NCBI RefSeq assembly: GCF_013031355.1
Contig: NZ_WPZO01000001.1
Span: 1,054,001-1,118,000, forward strand
DNA: 64,000 nucleotides
Direction of reading: 5' to 3'
Source of the DNA: Ruegeria arenilitoris
GTDB taxonomy: Bacteria > Pseudomonadota > Alphaproteobacteria > Rhodobacterales > Rhodobacteraceae
A program made the position numbers and the translations under genes. Below the pieces are notes generated by a model that was given only the letters and a program-made list of their open reading frames with translations, did no database searches and was not told the origin of the DNA. Numbering within the stretch: the stretch's first letter is position 1; each line of letters starts with the position of its first letter. Below are positions 17,632 to 27,173 of this stretch, piece after piece.

Positions 17632-18356
17632 GCGCGGGCAAGATATACGGCGTGGGCCTCGGCCCCGGTGACCCGGACCTGATGAGCGTCCGCGCCGACC
17701 GCCTGTTGCGCAATGCGCGTCATGTGGCGTTCTTTCGCAAGCCCGGTCGCAGTGGTCAGGCGCGCAAAATCGTCAACGGCATGATCCCCGGTGACGCGGT
17801 TGAGTTCCCGATGGAATACCCCGTCACCACAGAAATCCCGGTGACCGATCCGCGCTATAATGAGCTACTGTCGGCATTTTACAAGGACTGCGCCGCGCAT
17901 CTGAAAACCTTGTCTGATCAGGGTGAAGACGTTGTGGTTCTGTGTGAAGGCGACCCGTTCTTCTACGGCTCTTTCATGCATCTTTACAGCCGTTTGCGCG
18001 ACGAAACTGATGTTGAGGTTGTACCCGCCATCACCGGCATGTCCGGCGCTTGGACAGCAACCGGTGACCCGATCACATGGGGCGACGATGTGCTGACCGT
18101 GTTGGTCGGCACTCTGCCCGAGGAAACGTTGGCCGAGCGCATGGCGCAGACCGACGCTCTGGTCGTGATGAAGATCGGACGCAATATCGACAAGGTCAAA
18201 CGGGCGCTGAAAACGGCCGGTCTGTATGATCGCGCGTGGATCGTGGAATTCGCGCAAATGCCGAACCAGACCGTGACGAAACTGTCCGAGGCCTGTGAGA
18301 AGGTTACCCCCTACTTCTCGATCATCATCGTGCATGGTCAAGGTCGGCGGCCATGA
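17628..18356 (+). CDS. cobI: Precorrin-2 C(20)-methyltransferase
   Basis: A 242-residue SAM-dependent tetrapyrrole methylase that adds the C20 methyl group to precorrin-2. The N-terminal GVGLGPGDPDLMSVRA is the class signature; VVLCEGDPFFYGSFMHLYSR is the second loop, and VVPAITGMSGAWTATGDPI the third. Start ATG 17628 overlaps the cobH stop (ATGA); the frame is open upstream, but only inside cobH. It acts before CobG and CobJ in the pathway although it sits downstream of cobG. It overlaps cobJ by four bases. Confidence 0.96.
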   Translation: MSAGKIYGVGLGPGDPDLMSVRADRLLRNARHVAFFRKPGRSGQARKIVNGMIPGDAVEFPMEYPVTTEIPVTDPRYNELLSAFYKDCAAHLKTLSDQGEDVVVLCEGDPFFYGSFMHLYSRLRDETDVEVVPAITGMSGAWTATGDPITWGDDVLTVLVGTLPEETLAERMAQTDALVVMKIGRNIDKVKRALKTAGLYDRAWIVEFAQMPNQTVTKLSEACEKVTPYFSIIIVHGQGRRP

Positions 18357-19105
18357 GCGGCTGGGTCAAGATCGCGGGCCTCGGGCCCGGCAACGAGGAT
18401 TTGGTGACGCCCGAGGTATCCGCTGCGCTGGCTGAGGCCACGGATATCGTTGGCTATATCCCCTATGTCGCACGCGTGGCAGAACGCCCTGGCCTGACGC
18501 TGCACGCCAGTGACAATCGGGTCGAGATCGACCGCTCGCAACACGCGTTGCAGATGGCAGCCGAAGGTAAGCGCGTGGTCGTAGTGTCCTCGGGTGATCC
18601 CGGCGTATTTGCGATGGCCGCTGCGGTGTTCGAAGCGTTGGAAAAAGGTCCTGCCGAGTGGCGTGACATTCCCATCGACGTCCTGCCCGGCATCACTGCG
18701 ATGCTGGCCGCATCCGCCCGTGCGGGTGCGCCACTGGGGCATGACTTCTGCGCCATCAACCTCAGCGATAACCTGAAGCCCTGGTCGTTGATCGAGAAAC
18801 GCCTGCGCCTTGCCGCACAGGGGGATTTCGCGATGGCGTTCTACAACCCGCGCTCGAAATCCCGCCCGGAAGGCTTTGTGAAAACGCTGGAAATTCTGCG
18901 TGAGGAATGCGAGCCCGAGCGCCTGATCCTGTTCGCCCGCGCCGTATCCCGCGCCGATGAAGCGATCCGGATTTCAACGCTGGCCGAAGCCACGCCGGAC
19001 ATGGCCGACATGCAGACCGTGGTCATTGTGGGTTCATCCCTGACCCGCGTGATTGAAAGGGACAGCACCCCGATCGTCTACACCCCGAGGTTCACGCCCG
19101 AATGA
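18353..19105 (+). CDS. cobJ: Precorrin-3B C(17)-methyltransferase
   Basis: A 250-residue tetrapyrrole methylase catalysing C17 methylation and ring contraction after CobG. It shows the signature AGLGPGNEDLVTPEV at the N-terminus, GDPGVFAMAAAVFEALE as the second motif and LPGITAMLAASARAGAPLGH as the third, then AINLSDNLKPWSLIEKRL, a hallmark of CobJ/CbiH. Its length is that of the stand-alone enzyme, with no CbiG fusion. The last 28 bases overlap the 3' end of cobK, which is on the opposite strand, so the two genes meet tail to tail. Confidence 0.96.
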   Translation: MSGWVKIAGLGPGNEDLVTPEVSAALAEATDIVGYIPYVARVAERPGLTLHASDNRVEIDRSQHALQMAAEGKRVVVVSSGDPGVFAMAAAVFEALEKGPAEWRDIPIDVLPGITAMLAASARAGAPLGHDFCAINLSDNLKPWSLIEKRLRLAAQGDFAMAFYNPRSKSRPEGFVKTLEILREECEPERLILFARAVSRADEAIRISTLAEATPDMADMQTVVIVGSSLTRVIERDSTPIVYTPRFTPE

Positions 19106-19827
19106 GCCAGCCAGTCCAGAACCTGTGCGACACTCGACAACTCGGTCCGCTGCGGCAGATCCGGACGGTCGATCATCAGCACCGGCACGCCAAGCGCCCG
19201 TGCGGCGTCCAGCTTGGCGCGCGCGCCGGTGCCGCCCGCGTTCTTGGACACCACCAGCTCAATGCCGTGCTGCCGCATCAGCGCCTGGTCATCCGCAAAG
19301 GTGAACGGCCCGCGCGAGACAACGACATCGCAGTTCGGCAAAGGCAGCGCGCCCGGTTCATCGACAAGCCGCAGCAAATAGCGGTGTTGAGGTTGAGCGG
19401 CAAAGTCCTCAAGATGCATCCGACCAACAGCCAGAAAGACGCGCTGCGGCGCACCGGACATCGCGGCGACTGCACCGTCGATATCGGGGACGTGGTGCCA
19501 TCGGTCGCCCTCTTGCGCCGTCCATGCCGGGCGGGTCAGCGCGGCCAATGTCACTCCGGCTTCGCGACACGCTGCGACGGCATTCCCGCTCATCTGCGCG
19601 GCAAAGGGGTGGGTGGCATCAACCACGTGGGTCACAGCTTGGTCGCGCAGGTAACGCGCCAAACCTTCGGCACCGCCAAACCCGCCGACGCGTACCGGCA
19701 AAGGTTGCGGGCGCGGGTTTTCAACGCGACCTGCATAGGAATAAGTGGCTGGAATGCCCTGTTCGGCCACGGCTTTGGCCAGCGCGTTGGCCTCGGTCGT
19801 GCCACCAAGGATCAGGAGGTGTGTCAT
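19078..19827 (-). CDS. cobK: Precorrin-6A reductase, encoded antisense inside the cob operon
   Basis: A 249-residue CobK/CbiJ enzyme that reduces precorrin-6A to dihydro form with NADPH. It has the N-terminal Rossmann-like LLILGGTTEANALAKAV, the internal VGGFGGAEGLARYLRD and VVDATHPFAAQMSGNA, and the later ELVVSKNAGGTGARAKLDAA. All other cob genes of the run are on the plus strand, and this one is the only exception. Its ATG (CAT at 19825-19827) overlaps the cobL ATG (19826-19828). Its own GGAG lies at 19836-19839, inside cobL. Its promoter must therefore lie within cobL, and the operon transcript is antisense to the whole gene. Confidence 0.95.
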   Translation of the reverse strand: MTHLLILGGTTEANALAKAVAEQGIPATYSYAGRVENPRPQPLPVRVGGFGGAEGLARYLRDQAVTHVVDATHPFAAQMSGNAVAACREAGVTLAALTRPAWTAQEGDRWHHVPDIDGAVAAMSGAPQRVFLAVGRMHLEDFAAQPQHRYLLRLVDEPGALPLPNCDVVVSRGPFTFADDQALMRQHGIELVVSKNAGGTGARAKLDAARALGVPVLMIDRPDLPQRTELSSVAQVLDWLAHSGVNLGV

Positions 19828-21025
19828 GCGTGAAGCTCCGTGGCTGACCGTTCTGGGCTTGGGCGAAGATGGACTGGATGGCCTGCCGCCTGCAAGCCGT
19901 CAAGTGCTGGAACGCGCTGAAATCATCATGGGCCCGCCGCGCCACCTTTCGTTGGTGCCCGAGACCGGCGCACAACGCGTCGAATGGCCCGTCCCGTTCG
20001 CGGATGGCCTGCCGATCCTGACCAAATTTCGGGGGCGACCGACCGTAGTTCTGGCGTCCGGTGACCCGTTCTGGTTCGGCGCAGGCTCGGTCATCGCACG
20101 TAACTTCGAGGCCGGGGAATGGGCATCCCTGCCCGGTCAGTCGACCTTTTCTCTGGCCGCCGCTCGGCTGGGCTGGCCGCTGGAAAGCACGTTGACCTTT
20201 GGCCTGCATGCCGCGCCTTTGACCCGGCTGCGGCCACATCTGTCACCCGGCCTGCGTGCCATCCTGTTATTACGCAACGGCGCAGCGGTGGCGGAACTGG
20301 CGACTTATCTGACCGAGACCGGATTTGCAGACAGCGCCCTGCACGTGATGGAAGCCCTTGGCGGCCCCCGCGAACGCGCACGGACCGTGTCACTGACCGA
20401 GGCTCTGCTGGGCAGCTTTGACCATCCTGTCTGTGTCGGGCTTGAGGTCGCGGGCGAAGGGCGCGCTTTCCCGAAAGCCTCGGGCAAACCGGACGAGATT
20501 TTCGAAACCGACGGCCAGATCACCAAACGCCCGGTGCGCGCGCTGACGCTGTCGGCGTTGGCGCCACAGCGGGACGAGCATCTGTGGGATATCGGTGGCG
20601 GCACCGGCTCGATTAGCATCGAATGGCTGATGTGCGACCCGACCTTGACCGCCACGACAATCGAACCCCGCGCAGATCGCGCCGAACGTATTCGCCGCAA
20701 CGCCGATGCGCTGGGACAGGACCGTCTGAACGTGGTCCATGGCACTGCGCCTGATGCTCTGACCGGGCTCACCCCGCCGGATGTCGTCTTTATCGGCGGC
20801 GGGCTTAGCGCCAATCTGCTGGCATGGCTCCGCGACGCGCTGCCCGAAGGTACCCGACTGGTCGCCAATGCGGTGACGCTGGAAAGCGAAGCGCTGCTGG
20901 CGCAATGGCACGAGCAATTGGGCGGTGAGCTGTTGCGGATCGAACTGGCACAGTCTGCGGCCCTAGGGCCCCGACGCGGCTGGAAGTCCGCCTACCCCGT
21001 CGTGCAATGGAGCGTCACCCTATGA
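19826..21025 (+). CDS. cobL: Precorrin-6Y C5,15-methyltransferase (decarboxylating)
   Basis: A 399-residue bifunctional enzyme. The N-terminal half (about 1-200) is a tetrapyrrole methylase domain with LTVLGLGEDGLDGLPP and LASGDPFWFGAGS; the C-terminal half (about 225-399) is a CbiT-type SAM methyltransferase with LWDIGGGTGSISIEW and DVVFIGGGLSANLL. It methylates C5 and C15 and removes the C12 acetate carboxyl group. Start ATG 19826 has AGGAGG six bases upstream (19814-19819), within cobK on the other strand; the frame is open back to 19745, but only in cobK antisense. It overlaps cobE by four bases. Confidence 0.96.
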   Translation: MREAPWLTVLGLGEDGLDGLPPASRQVLERAEIIMGPPRHLSLVPETGAQRVEWPVPFADGLPILTKFRGRPTVVLASGDPFWFGAGSVIARNFEAGEWASLPGQSTFSLAAARLGWPLESTLTFGLHAAPLTRLRPHLSPGLRAILLLRNGAAVAELATYLTETGFADSALHVMEALGGPRERARTVSLTEALLGSFDHPVCVGLEVAGEGRAFPKASGKPDEIFETDGQITKRPVRALTLSALAPQRDEHLWDIGGGTGSISIEWLMCDPTLTATTIEPRADRAERIRRNADALGQDRLNVVHGTAPDALTGLTPPDVVFIGGGLSANLLAWLRDALPEGTRLVANAVTLESEALLAQWHEQLGGELLRIELAQSAALGPRRGWKSAYPVVQWSVTL

Positions 21026-21390
21026 TCGTCGCGGGATTGGGATTTTCATCGAAGGCCACAGTGGACAGCCTGCAGGCGGCCTTCGATCGAGCCAGCGCGG
21101 GTCAGACCATCGACGCGCTGGCCACTGTCGCTGACAAAGAAGGTCACGCCGCCCTAACCCAATTCGCAGCATCAACGGCCCTGCCCCTGCATTTCATTGC
21201 GCCCGCCGATCTGGCCGGGCAGCGCACCCTTACCTGCTCGAACCACAGCCGCGCCACCTATGGCACCGGCAGTGTGGCCGAAGCATCCGCCCTTGCCGCC
21301 GCCGGCCCCGGCGCGCGGCTGACCTCACCCAGACATATCTCGGACGACCGGCTAGCAACCTGCGCCGTCGCCATCGGAGGACAATCATGA
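21022..21390 (+). CDS. cobE: CobE / CbiG C-terminal domain protein
   Basis: A 122-residue protein equal to the C-terminal domain of CbiG. Motifs are [20 protein letters not shown] at the start, [13 protein letters not shown] in the middle and [19 protein letters not shown] near the end. In the aerobic pathway CobE is a small protein, reported to bind corrin intermediates, whose exact role is not well settled. It is tucked between cobL and cobM with four-base overlaps on both sides, so co-translation is likely. The start was set at the ATG overlapping the cobL stop; an in-frame ATG 15 bases earlier lies inside cobL. Confidence 0.88.
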   Translation: MIVAGLGFSSKATVDSLQAAFDRASAGQTIDALATVADKEGHAALTQFAASTALPLHFIAPADLAGQRTLTCSNHSRATYGTGSVAEASALAAAGPGARLTSPRHISDDRLATCAVAIGGQS

Positions 21391-22181
21391 CCGTTCATTT
21401 CATCGGTGCCGGACCGGGCGCTGCCGACCTGCTGACCCTGCGCGGGCGCGATATCATCGCCTCGTGCCCCGTGTGCCTGTACGCCGGATCGCTGGTGCCC
21501 GAGGAAATCCTGGGCCACTGCCCCGAGGACGCAAAGATCATCAACACCGCGCCGATGGATCTGGAGCAGATCATGGCCGAGATTGAGACCGCGCATAAGG
21601 CCGGTCAGGATGTGGCCCGGCTGCATTCCGGTGATCTGTCGGTCTGGTCGGCAATGGGTGAACAGATCCGCCGCCTGAAAGAGATGGGCATTCCGGTCAG
21701 CGTGACCCCCGGTGTGCCGTCCTTTGCCGCCGCTGCAGCCTCGCTGGGGACTGAGTTGACCCTGCCTGGGCTGGCGCAATCGGTAGTTCTGACCCGCACC
21801 CCGGGCCGTGCGTCGTCAATGCCCGAGGGCGAGACACTGGAAAACTTCGCCCGCACCGGGGCAACGCTGGCCATCCACCTGTCGATCGGCAATCTGGACA
21901 AGGTCATTGCCGATCTGACCCCGGCCTATGGCGCGGATTGCCCGGTCGCCGTCGTGTATCGTGCAAGCTGGCCGGATGAGCGGATCATCCGCGCCACATT
22001 GGCCACGCTGAAAGAATCGCTGGACGAGAGCATCTCGCGCACTGCCCTGATTATGGTCGGGCCTGCGCTGGCCGGTGAAGGCTTTGACGAAAGCTGCCTG
22101 TATTCCAAGGATTACGACCGCCGCTATCGCCCGCAAAGCGCCGACAGCCCGTGGTCGAGCTGGAGCCACGGCGATGACTAA
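21387..22181 (+). CDS. cobM: Precorrin-4 C(11)-methyltransferase
   Basis: A 264-residue tetrapyrrole methylase that methylates C11 of precorrin-4 to give precorrin-5. The first loop is [18 protein letters not shown], the second [19 protein letters not shown] and the third [37 protein letters not shown] is typical of CobM/CbiF. The final part contains [19 protein letters not shown]. It overlaps cobE by four bases and cobB by eight. It is complete, and its length is that of the family. Confidence 0.97.
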   Translation: MTVHFIGAGPGAADLLTLRGRDIIASCPVCLYAGSLVPEEILGHCPEDAKIINTAPMDLEQIMAEIETAHKAGQDVARLHSGDLSVWSAMGEQIRRLKEMGIPVSVTPGVPSFAAAAASLGTELTLPGLAQSVVLTRTPGRASSMPEGETLENFARTGATLAIHLSIGNLDKVIADLTPAYGADCPVAVVYRASWPDERIIRATLATLKESLDESISRTALIMVGPALAGEGFDESCLYSKDYDRRYRPQSADSPWSSWSHGDD

Positions 22182-23490
22182 CCCTCCGGGTCTTTTGATT
22201 TCCGCGCCGTCTTCGGGCACGGGTAAAACCACTGTCATGCTAGGCCTGTTGCGGGCGCTGGCCGAGGACGGGCTGGCCGTTCAGCCGTTCAAGAGCGGAC
22301 CGGACTATATCGACCCGGCCTTCCACCACGCGGCAGCGGGGCGGGCCTCGTTCAACCTCGACAGTTGGGCGATGGGTGATCCGCTGCTAGGCGCCATTTC
22401 GGCGCAGGCCGAAGGGGCTGATATCGTGGTCGCCGAAGGCTCGATGGGGCTGTTCGACGGCGTCGCCAAACCGGGCGAACTGGGCCACGGGTCCAGCGCC
22501 GAGACCGCGCTGCGGATGGGCTGGCCGGTTGTGCTGGTGCTGGACGTTGGTGGTCAGGCGCAATCGGCTGCGGCGACGGCGCTGGGGTTCCGGATGTACA
22601 ACCCGGATTTGCCGTTCGCAGGCGTAATCCTGAACCGCTGTGCCAGCCCCCGGCATGAACGCCTGACGCGGCTGGGGATGGAGCGTGCGGGCCTTCCGGT
22701 TCTGGGCGTGTTGCCCCGTCGCGGAGACCTGACGCTGCCCGAGCGACATCTGGGACTGATCCAGGCTGTCGAGCACCCCGATCTGGAAAGCGCGATTGCC
22801 GGTTACGCGGCGTTTCTGCGCGAACATGTGGATCTGGAGGCGATCAAGGCGGCGGCTTCCTCAGGCCCGAAGGGGCCATCGTCAGCCGCGCTGCCGCGCC
22901 CTCCGGCGCAACGGATTGCGCTGGCTCGGGATGCTGCTTTTTCCTTTACCTATCCGCATTTGCTGGAAGGCTGGCGCGCGGCGGGGGCAGAAATTCTGCC
23001 GTTTTCTCCGTTGGCGAATGAGGCCCCGGCAGCGGATGCCGATCTGGTCTGGCTGCCCGGTGGATACCCCGAGTTGCACGCCGGGACGTTGGCTGCAGCC
23101 GAAACCTTTCTGACCGGATTGCGCGAGCACGCTGAAACCAAACCTGTTCATGGAGAGTGCGGCGGATACATGGCGCTGGGTCAGGCGCTGATCGACAAGG
23201 AAGGTGTTCAACACAAGATGGCCGGGTTACTGGGACTGGTAACCTCGTATGAGAAGCGCAAGTTCAACCTTGGTTATCGCAAGGCGGAACTGTTGGCGCC
23301 GATGCCCGGCTTTGCGTCCGGCGCGGCTCTGCGCGGGCATGAGTTCCACTATTCCTCGATTGTCGAGCAACCGGATGCGCCGCTGGCGCGGGTCTTTGAC
23401 GCCGAGGGGGCCGAGGGTCCGCAGACCGGATCGGTGCGTGGCAACGTCACCGGCACCTTCTTTCACCTGATTGCGGAGGCCACGGCATGA
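22174..23490 (+). CDS. cobB: Hydrogenobyrinic acid a,c-diamide synthase
   Basis: A 438-residue ATP- and glutamine-dependent amidase for the a and c carboxylates. The N-terminal P-loop is [19 protein letters not shown], followed by [13 protein letters not shown] and [12 protein letters not shown]; the C-terminal triad amidotransferase domain has [11 protein letters not shown] and the nucleophile Cys in [11 protein letters not shown], with RGHEFHYS further on. Start ATG 22174 overlaps cobM by eight bases. The frame is open to 22075, but only inside cobM. Its product is the substrate of the cobaltochelatase to which CobN belongs. Confidence 0.97.
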   Translation: MTNPPGLLISAPSSGTGKTTVMLGLLRALAEDGLAVQPFKSGPDYIDPAFHHAAAGRASFNLDSWAMGDPLLGAISAQAEGADIVVAEGSMGLFDGVAKPGELGHGSSAETALRMGWPVVLVLDVGGQAQSAAATALGFRMYNPDLPFAGVILNRCASPRHERLTRLGMERAGLPVLGVLPRRGDLTLPERHLGLIQAVEHPDLESAIAGYAAFLREHVDLEAIKAAASSGPKGPSSAALPRPPAQRIALARDAAFSFTYPHLLEGWRAAGAEILPFSPLANEAPAADADLVWLPGGYPELHAGTLAAAETFLTGLREHAETKPVHGECGGYMALGQALIDKEGVQHKMAGLLGLVTSYEKRKFNLGYRKAELLAPMPGFASGAALRGHEFHYSSIVEQPDAPLARVFDAEGAEGPQTGSVRGNVTGTFFHLIAEATA

Positions 23491-24215
23491 GCGGTTTCGT
23501 TTCCTTTATCGGCTCTGGCCCCGGTGATCCGGAACTCCTGACGCTGAAAGCGGTCGACCGGATGCAAAAGGCCGACGCGGTGCTGTTTGACGACCTGAGC
23601 AGCGGCCCGATTCTGGAGCACGCGCGCAAGGATTCGGACCTCGTGGGCGTGGGCAAACGCGCCGGGCGGCCCTCGCCCAAGCAGGATCATGTCAGCCGTC
23701 TGCTGGTGGATTATGCCAAGACCGGCGCCCGCGTGGTGCGGTTGAAATCCGGCGATGGCGGGCTGTTCGGACGGCTTGAGGAAGAGCTGGTCGCCCTGCG
23801 CGAAGCCGGGATCGAGTATGAAATTATTCCCGGCATCCCCTCGGCCGTGGCCGCTGCGGCGGCGGCAGGTATCCCTCTGACGCGACGCCTGACCGCCCGT
23901 CGGGTGCAATTCGTCACCGGCCATGATGTCAGCGGCCAACTGCCCGATGATCTGAACCTGCCCGCGCTGGCCGACCCGGACGCCACAACCGTCGTATTCA
24001 TGGGCAAGCGGACGTTCCCCCTGCTGGTCGAGACCCTGCACGAGCACGGCCTGCCGCTGGATACTCCCGCGCTGATGGCCGAGTCGGTTTCGACCCCTGA
24101 CCAGAAACTGCGTCGCGCCACAATCGGCGCATTGTCGGAGCAACTGGCAACCGAGATTGGCACTGCACCGGCGCTGATCCTCTATGGCCCTCTGGCAGAG
24201 TTCGACGATGTATGA
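23487..24215 (+). CDS. cobA: Uroporphyrinogen-III C-methyltransferase
   Basis: A 242-residue SUMT that methylates C2 and C7 of uroporphyrinogen III to precorrin-2, the entry to cobalamin and siroheme. Motifs are FIGSGPGDPELLTLKA, VLFDDLSSG, KRAGRPSPKQDHVSRLL, VRLKSGDGGLFGRLEEEL and IPGIPSAVAAAAAAGIPLTR. The family usually reads VRLKGGDPFVFGRG at the third motif. The SGDGGLFGR form here is a small deviation also seen in related proteins, so a specialised methylase is a minor alternative. No CysG-type oxidase/chelatase extension is fused. It overlaps cobB by four bases and cobF by eight. Confidence 0.92.
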   Translation: MSGFVSFIGSGPGDPELLTLKAVDRMQKADAVLFDDLSSGPILEHARKDSDLVGVGKRAGRPSPKQDHVSRLLVDYAKTGARVVRLKSGDGGLFGRLEEELVALREAGIEYEIIPGIPSAVAAAAAAGIPLTRRLTARRVQFVTGHDVSGQLPDDLNLPALADPDATTVVFMGKRTFPLLVETLHEHGLPLDTPALMAESVSTPDQKLRRATIGALSEQLATEIGTAPALILYGPLAEFDDV

Positions 24216-24954
24216 CCTGACCCTGATCGGTATTGGCACCGGCAACCCGGATCACGTGACCTTTCAGGGCGCGCAGGCGATCCGCGATGCCGACCTGATC
24301 CTGATCCCCCGCAAGGGCGAGAACAAGGCCGACCTGGCCGGGTTGCGCGAAGAGATCATTGCTGCCGTGACCGACACGCCTCCGCAAGTCGCTTACTTTG
24401 ACATCCCCAAGCGCCGCTCGGATGACGGTTACCTGCGTGGCGTGGATGAATGGCACGACGCAATTGCCCTGCGCTGGCACGAGGCGATCCAAGCCCACCC
24501 GGAGGCGCAGCATGTAGCTTTGTTGATCTGGGGCGACCCATCGCTTTATGACAGTTCGCTGCGGATCGCCTCGCGGTTGGACCCGCAGCCGAAAACCCGA
24601 GTAATCCCTGGCATCACCGCGCTGCAGGCGCTGACGGCAGCCCATGCGATTCCGATCAACGATCTGGGCGCACCTTATGTCGTCACCACGGGTCGGCGTA
24701 TCCGGGATGAAGGCTGGCCTTTAAATGCCTCGAAAGTGGCGGTTATGCTGGACGGCGAATGCTCGTTCCAAAGCCTTGAGATGCAGGACTATGACATCTG
24801 GTGGGGCGCATATGTGGGCATGAAAGAGGAACTGCTGATCAAGGGACCTCTGACCGACGTGGCGCAACAGATTCTGGACACCCGCGCCCGCGCGCGGGCC
24901 GATCATGGCTGGATCATGGATATTTATCTGCTGCAGAAACGCACAGGATTGTGA
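24208..24954 (+). CDS. cobF: Precorrin-6A synthase (deacetylating)
   Basis: A 248-residue methylase that adds the C1 methyl group and removes the acetyl fragment from precorrin-5. This enzyme exists only in the oxygen-dependent pathway. It has LTLIGIGTGNPDHVTFQGA at the start, LILIPRKGENKADLAGLR next, LIWGDPSLYDSSLRIASRL as the second methylase loop and VIPGITALQALTAAHAIPIN as the third. Start ATG 24208 lies eight bases inside cobA. It ends the run of overlapping cob genes; the next gene begins 61 bases downstream and looks unrelated. No clear hairpin terminator is visible after it. Confidence 0.96.
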   Translation: MYDLTLIGIGTGNPDHVTFQGAQAIRDADLILIPRKGENKADLAGLREEIIAAVTDTPPQVAYFDIPKRRSDDGYLRGVDEWHDAIALRWHEAIQAHPEAQHVALLIWGDPSLYDSSLRIASRLDPQPKTRVIPGITALQALTAAHAIPINDLGAPYVVTTGRRIRDEGWPLNASKVAVMLDGECSFQSLEMQDYDIWWGAYVGMKEELLIKGPLTDVAQQILDTRARARADHGWIMDIYLLQKRTGL

Positions 24955-25015
24955 GTGCGCCGCACCCCATTCTCTGTCATCAATAAGACCAGTTTTGGTG
25001 CTAGAGGTGACATGA

Positions 25016-25474
25016 ATGCGTGTTCTATGGGCGTTGCTTTGCTGTCTGACGCTGCCTGCCTGGGCCGAAGAACCCCTATCGGGCTGGGCGGTTTATCCAA
25101 CTGACAAAAGCTACGAGGATCTCGTGGCCGACACCAAGGCTGCGGTGAAAGAAAACGGGTTGATCGTGGTCACACAGGCCGGGCCAACCAAGGCAGCGGC
25201 GGCGCGGGGCATCATCATTCCCGGCAATCTGGTGATCGGGGCCTTTAACAACGACTATGCGGTCCGCGTTCTGGAAACCTCGGTCCGGGCGATGATCGAG
25301 GCCCCGATCCGGTTCTATGTCACCGAAAATGAGGATGGCACCGCCACCCTGTCTTACAAAACGCCCAGCTTCGTGTTTGCGCCCTATGTGTACGAAGGTG
25401 GCGAGCCCCTGCGTGACATTGCCGAAGAACTGGACACAAAGTTTCAGTCGGTGGCGGAATCCGCAGTCAAATAG
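25016..25474 (+). CDS. DUF302 domain protein, exported
   Basis: A 152-residue protein with a short signal peptide (MRVLWALLCCLTLPAWA, cleavage before EEP). A DUF302-like domain of about 120 residues follows, containing YEDLVADTKAAVKENGLIV, the GNLVIGAFNNDYAVRVLE segment and RFYVTENEDGTATLSYKTPS. DUF302 proteins form small alpha-beta homodimers of unknown activity and often occur as periplasmic or cytoplasmic accessory proteins. It stands alone between the cob operon (61 bases before) and the TPP enzyme gene (79 bases after), both on the same strand. No function can be inferred from context. Confidence 0.8.
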   Translation: MRVLWALLCCLTLPAWAEEPLSGWAVYPTDKSYEDLVADTKAAVKENGLIVVTQAGPTKAAAARGIIIPGNLVIGAFNNDYAVRVLETSVRAMIEAPIRFYVTENEDGTATLSYKTPSFVFAPYVYEGGEPLRDIAEELDTKFQSVAESAVK

Positions 25475-25553
25475 TCACACTGACGTGAACCTGCTTGCGT
25501 CCGGGCGTGTCCTCCGCAATCTGCAATGCAGCAAAGAATTCGGAGTTTGACTG

Positions 25554-27173
25554 ATGCAGGACCTGTCCCCCCGCGCGGCTGATCTTTTGGCACAACGTCT
25601 CTACGAGGCCGGGTGCCGCCACGCCTTTGGCATGCCCGGAGGCGAGGTTCTGACGCTGGTGGACGCGTTGGAGCAGGCAGGGATCACCTTTCACCTGACC
25701 AAACACGAAAACGCCGCCGGATTCATGGCCGAGGCCGTGCATCACCGCGACGGTGCGCCCGCGATTTTGGTGGCCACCCTCGGCCCCGGTGCGATGAATG
25801 GTATCAACGTAGTGGCCAATGCGTTGCAGGACCGTGTTCCGATGATCGTGCTGACCGGCTGCGTCGATGCGGATGAGGCGCTGACCTATACCCATCAGGT
25901 TATGGATCACGCGCAGGTCTATCGCTCGATCACCAAGGGCACGTTCACCCTGACCGCGCAGGGTGCAGATATCGTGGCGGATAAGGCCGTATCGCTGGCC
26001 AACCAGCCGCGCCCCGGCCCGGTGCATATCGACGTTCCGATCTCGGTCGCGGATACGCGTGTATCTGGAGTGAAGCGTCGCCGCCTCACCAAACCCGCCG
26101 CCGTTGCGCCCGAGGGTAATTGCGTTGAAAAAGCCCGCCGCTGGGTGGCCGAGGCCGAGCGTCCCATCGCGATTGTGGGTCTGGACGTGCTCTATGACGA
26201 CTCGCGCAATGTCGTGCAGGCTTTTCTGGAGCATTTCAACATTCCCTTCGTGACCACCTATAAAGCCAAGGGTGTGGTCCCCGAAGATCACCCCCTGTGC
26301 CTGGGGGGCGCCGGTTTGTCACCGCTGGCCGACAAGCATCTGGTGCCGCTGGTTGAACAATCCGATCTGGTGCTGTGTCTGGGCTATGACCCTATCGAGA
26401 TGCGCCCCGGCTGGCGCGAGATCTGGGACCCCGAGGAAAAGCGCGTCATCGATATCTCTGCTGTGGTCAATGATCACTACATGCACCAGGCCGGGTTGAA
26501 TCTGGTGGCGCATACCGGTGCCACGCTGGAGGCCATTGCCAAGGGCAACCCTGCCCGCGCGACATGGCCGAGTGGTGAGCCCGCGCGGGTCAAGGTCGCG
26601 CTGGCGCAGGCCTTCCCCACCGATGACGAGTGGGGGCCTGCCGCCGTCATCGCCGAAACCCGCGCCGTTCTGCCGCCAGAAACACTGGCGACCGCTGATA
26701 GCGGTGCGCATCGTATCCTGCTGAGCCAGATGTGGGACTGCAACGAAGAACGCGGGCTGATCCAGTCCTCGGCTCTGTGCACCATGGGTTGCGCCGTTCC
26801 GATGGCAATTGGTCTGAAACTGGCTGAACCGGAACGTCCGGTGATCAGCTTCTCGGGCGATGCCGGGTTTCTGATGGTCGCCGGCGAGCTGTCGACCGCC
26901 GCTGAAATGGGCGGCAACCCGATCTTTCTGGTCTTTGTCGACGCCAGCCTTGCGCTGATCGAGTTGAAACAACGGCAGCGCCAGATGGGCAACACAGGCG
27001 TCGATTTCGACCGCCACGACTTTGCCGCCATGGGCCGTGCCTTTGGCGGCAACGGCCACACCGTCCGCAACCGGGAAGAACTGCGCACGGCACTGGACGC
27101 CGCTGTTAAGGCCGATACATTCACCGTGATCGCCGCCGAGATTGACCGTGGAGGCTATGATGGCCGGATCTGA
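25554..27173 (+). CDS. Thiamine-diphosphate-dependent enzyme (acetolactate synthase / oxalyl-CoA decarboxylase superfamily)
   Basis: A 539-residue enzyme with the three TPP domains. The PYR domain contains GCRHAFGMPGGEVLTLVD and the activating Glu52 in KHENAAGF; the central domain spans roughly residues 190-320. The PP domain contains SFSGDAGFLMVAGELSTAAE, a variant of the GDG TPP-Mg motif in which Ala replaces the second Gly. It lacks the usual Asn pair after the GDG block (it reads VFVDASLALIE). It overlaps by 14 bases a class III CoA-transferase gene, an arrangement that recalls oxalyl-CoA decarboxylase with formyl-CoA transferase, but the sequence reads more like a catabolic acetolactate-synthase-like lyase. 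The substrate is uncertain. Confidence 0.8.
   Translation: MQDLSPRAADLLAQRLYEAGCRHAFGMPGGEVLTLVDALEQAGITFHLTKHENAAGFMAEAVHHRDGAPAILVATLGPGAMNGINVVANALQDRVPMIVLTGCVDADEALTYTHQVMDHAQVYRSITKGTFTLTAQGADIVADKAVSLANQPRPGPVHIDVPISVADTRVSGVKRRRLTKPAAVAPEGNCVEKARRWVAEAERPIAIVGLDVLYDDSRNVVQAFLEHFNIPFVTTYKAKGVVPEDHPLCLGGAGLSPLADKHLVPLVEQSDLVLCLGYDPIEMRPGWREIWDPEEKRVIDISAVVNDHYMHQAGLNLVAHTGATLEAIAKGNPARATWPSGEPARVKVALAQAFPTDDEWGPAAVIAETRAVLPPETLATADSGAHRILLSQMWDCNEERGLIQSSALCTMGCAVPMAIGLKLAEPERPVISFSGDAGFLMVAGELSTAAEMGGNPIFLVFVDASLALIELKQRQRQMGNTGVDFDRHDFAAMGRAFGGNGHTVRNREELRTALDAAVKADTFTVIAAEIDRGGYDGRI

Noticed and set aside
27142-27159. Upstream start for the CoA-transferase
   Set aside because: The in-frame codons before 27157 lie inside the TPP-enzyme gene and lack a ribosome site; GGAGG sits right before 27157-27160.
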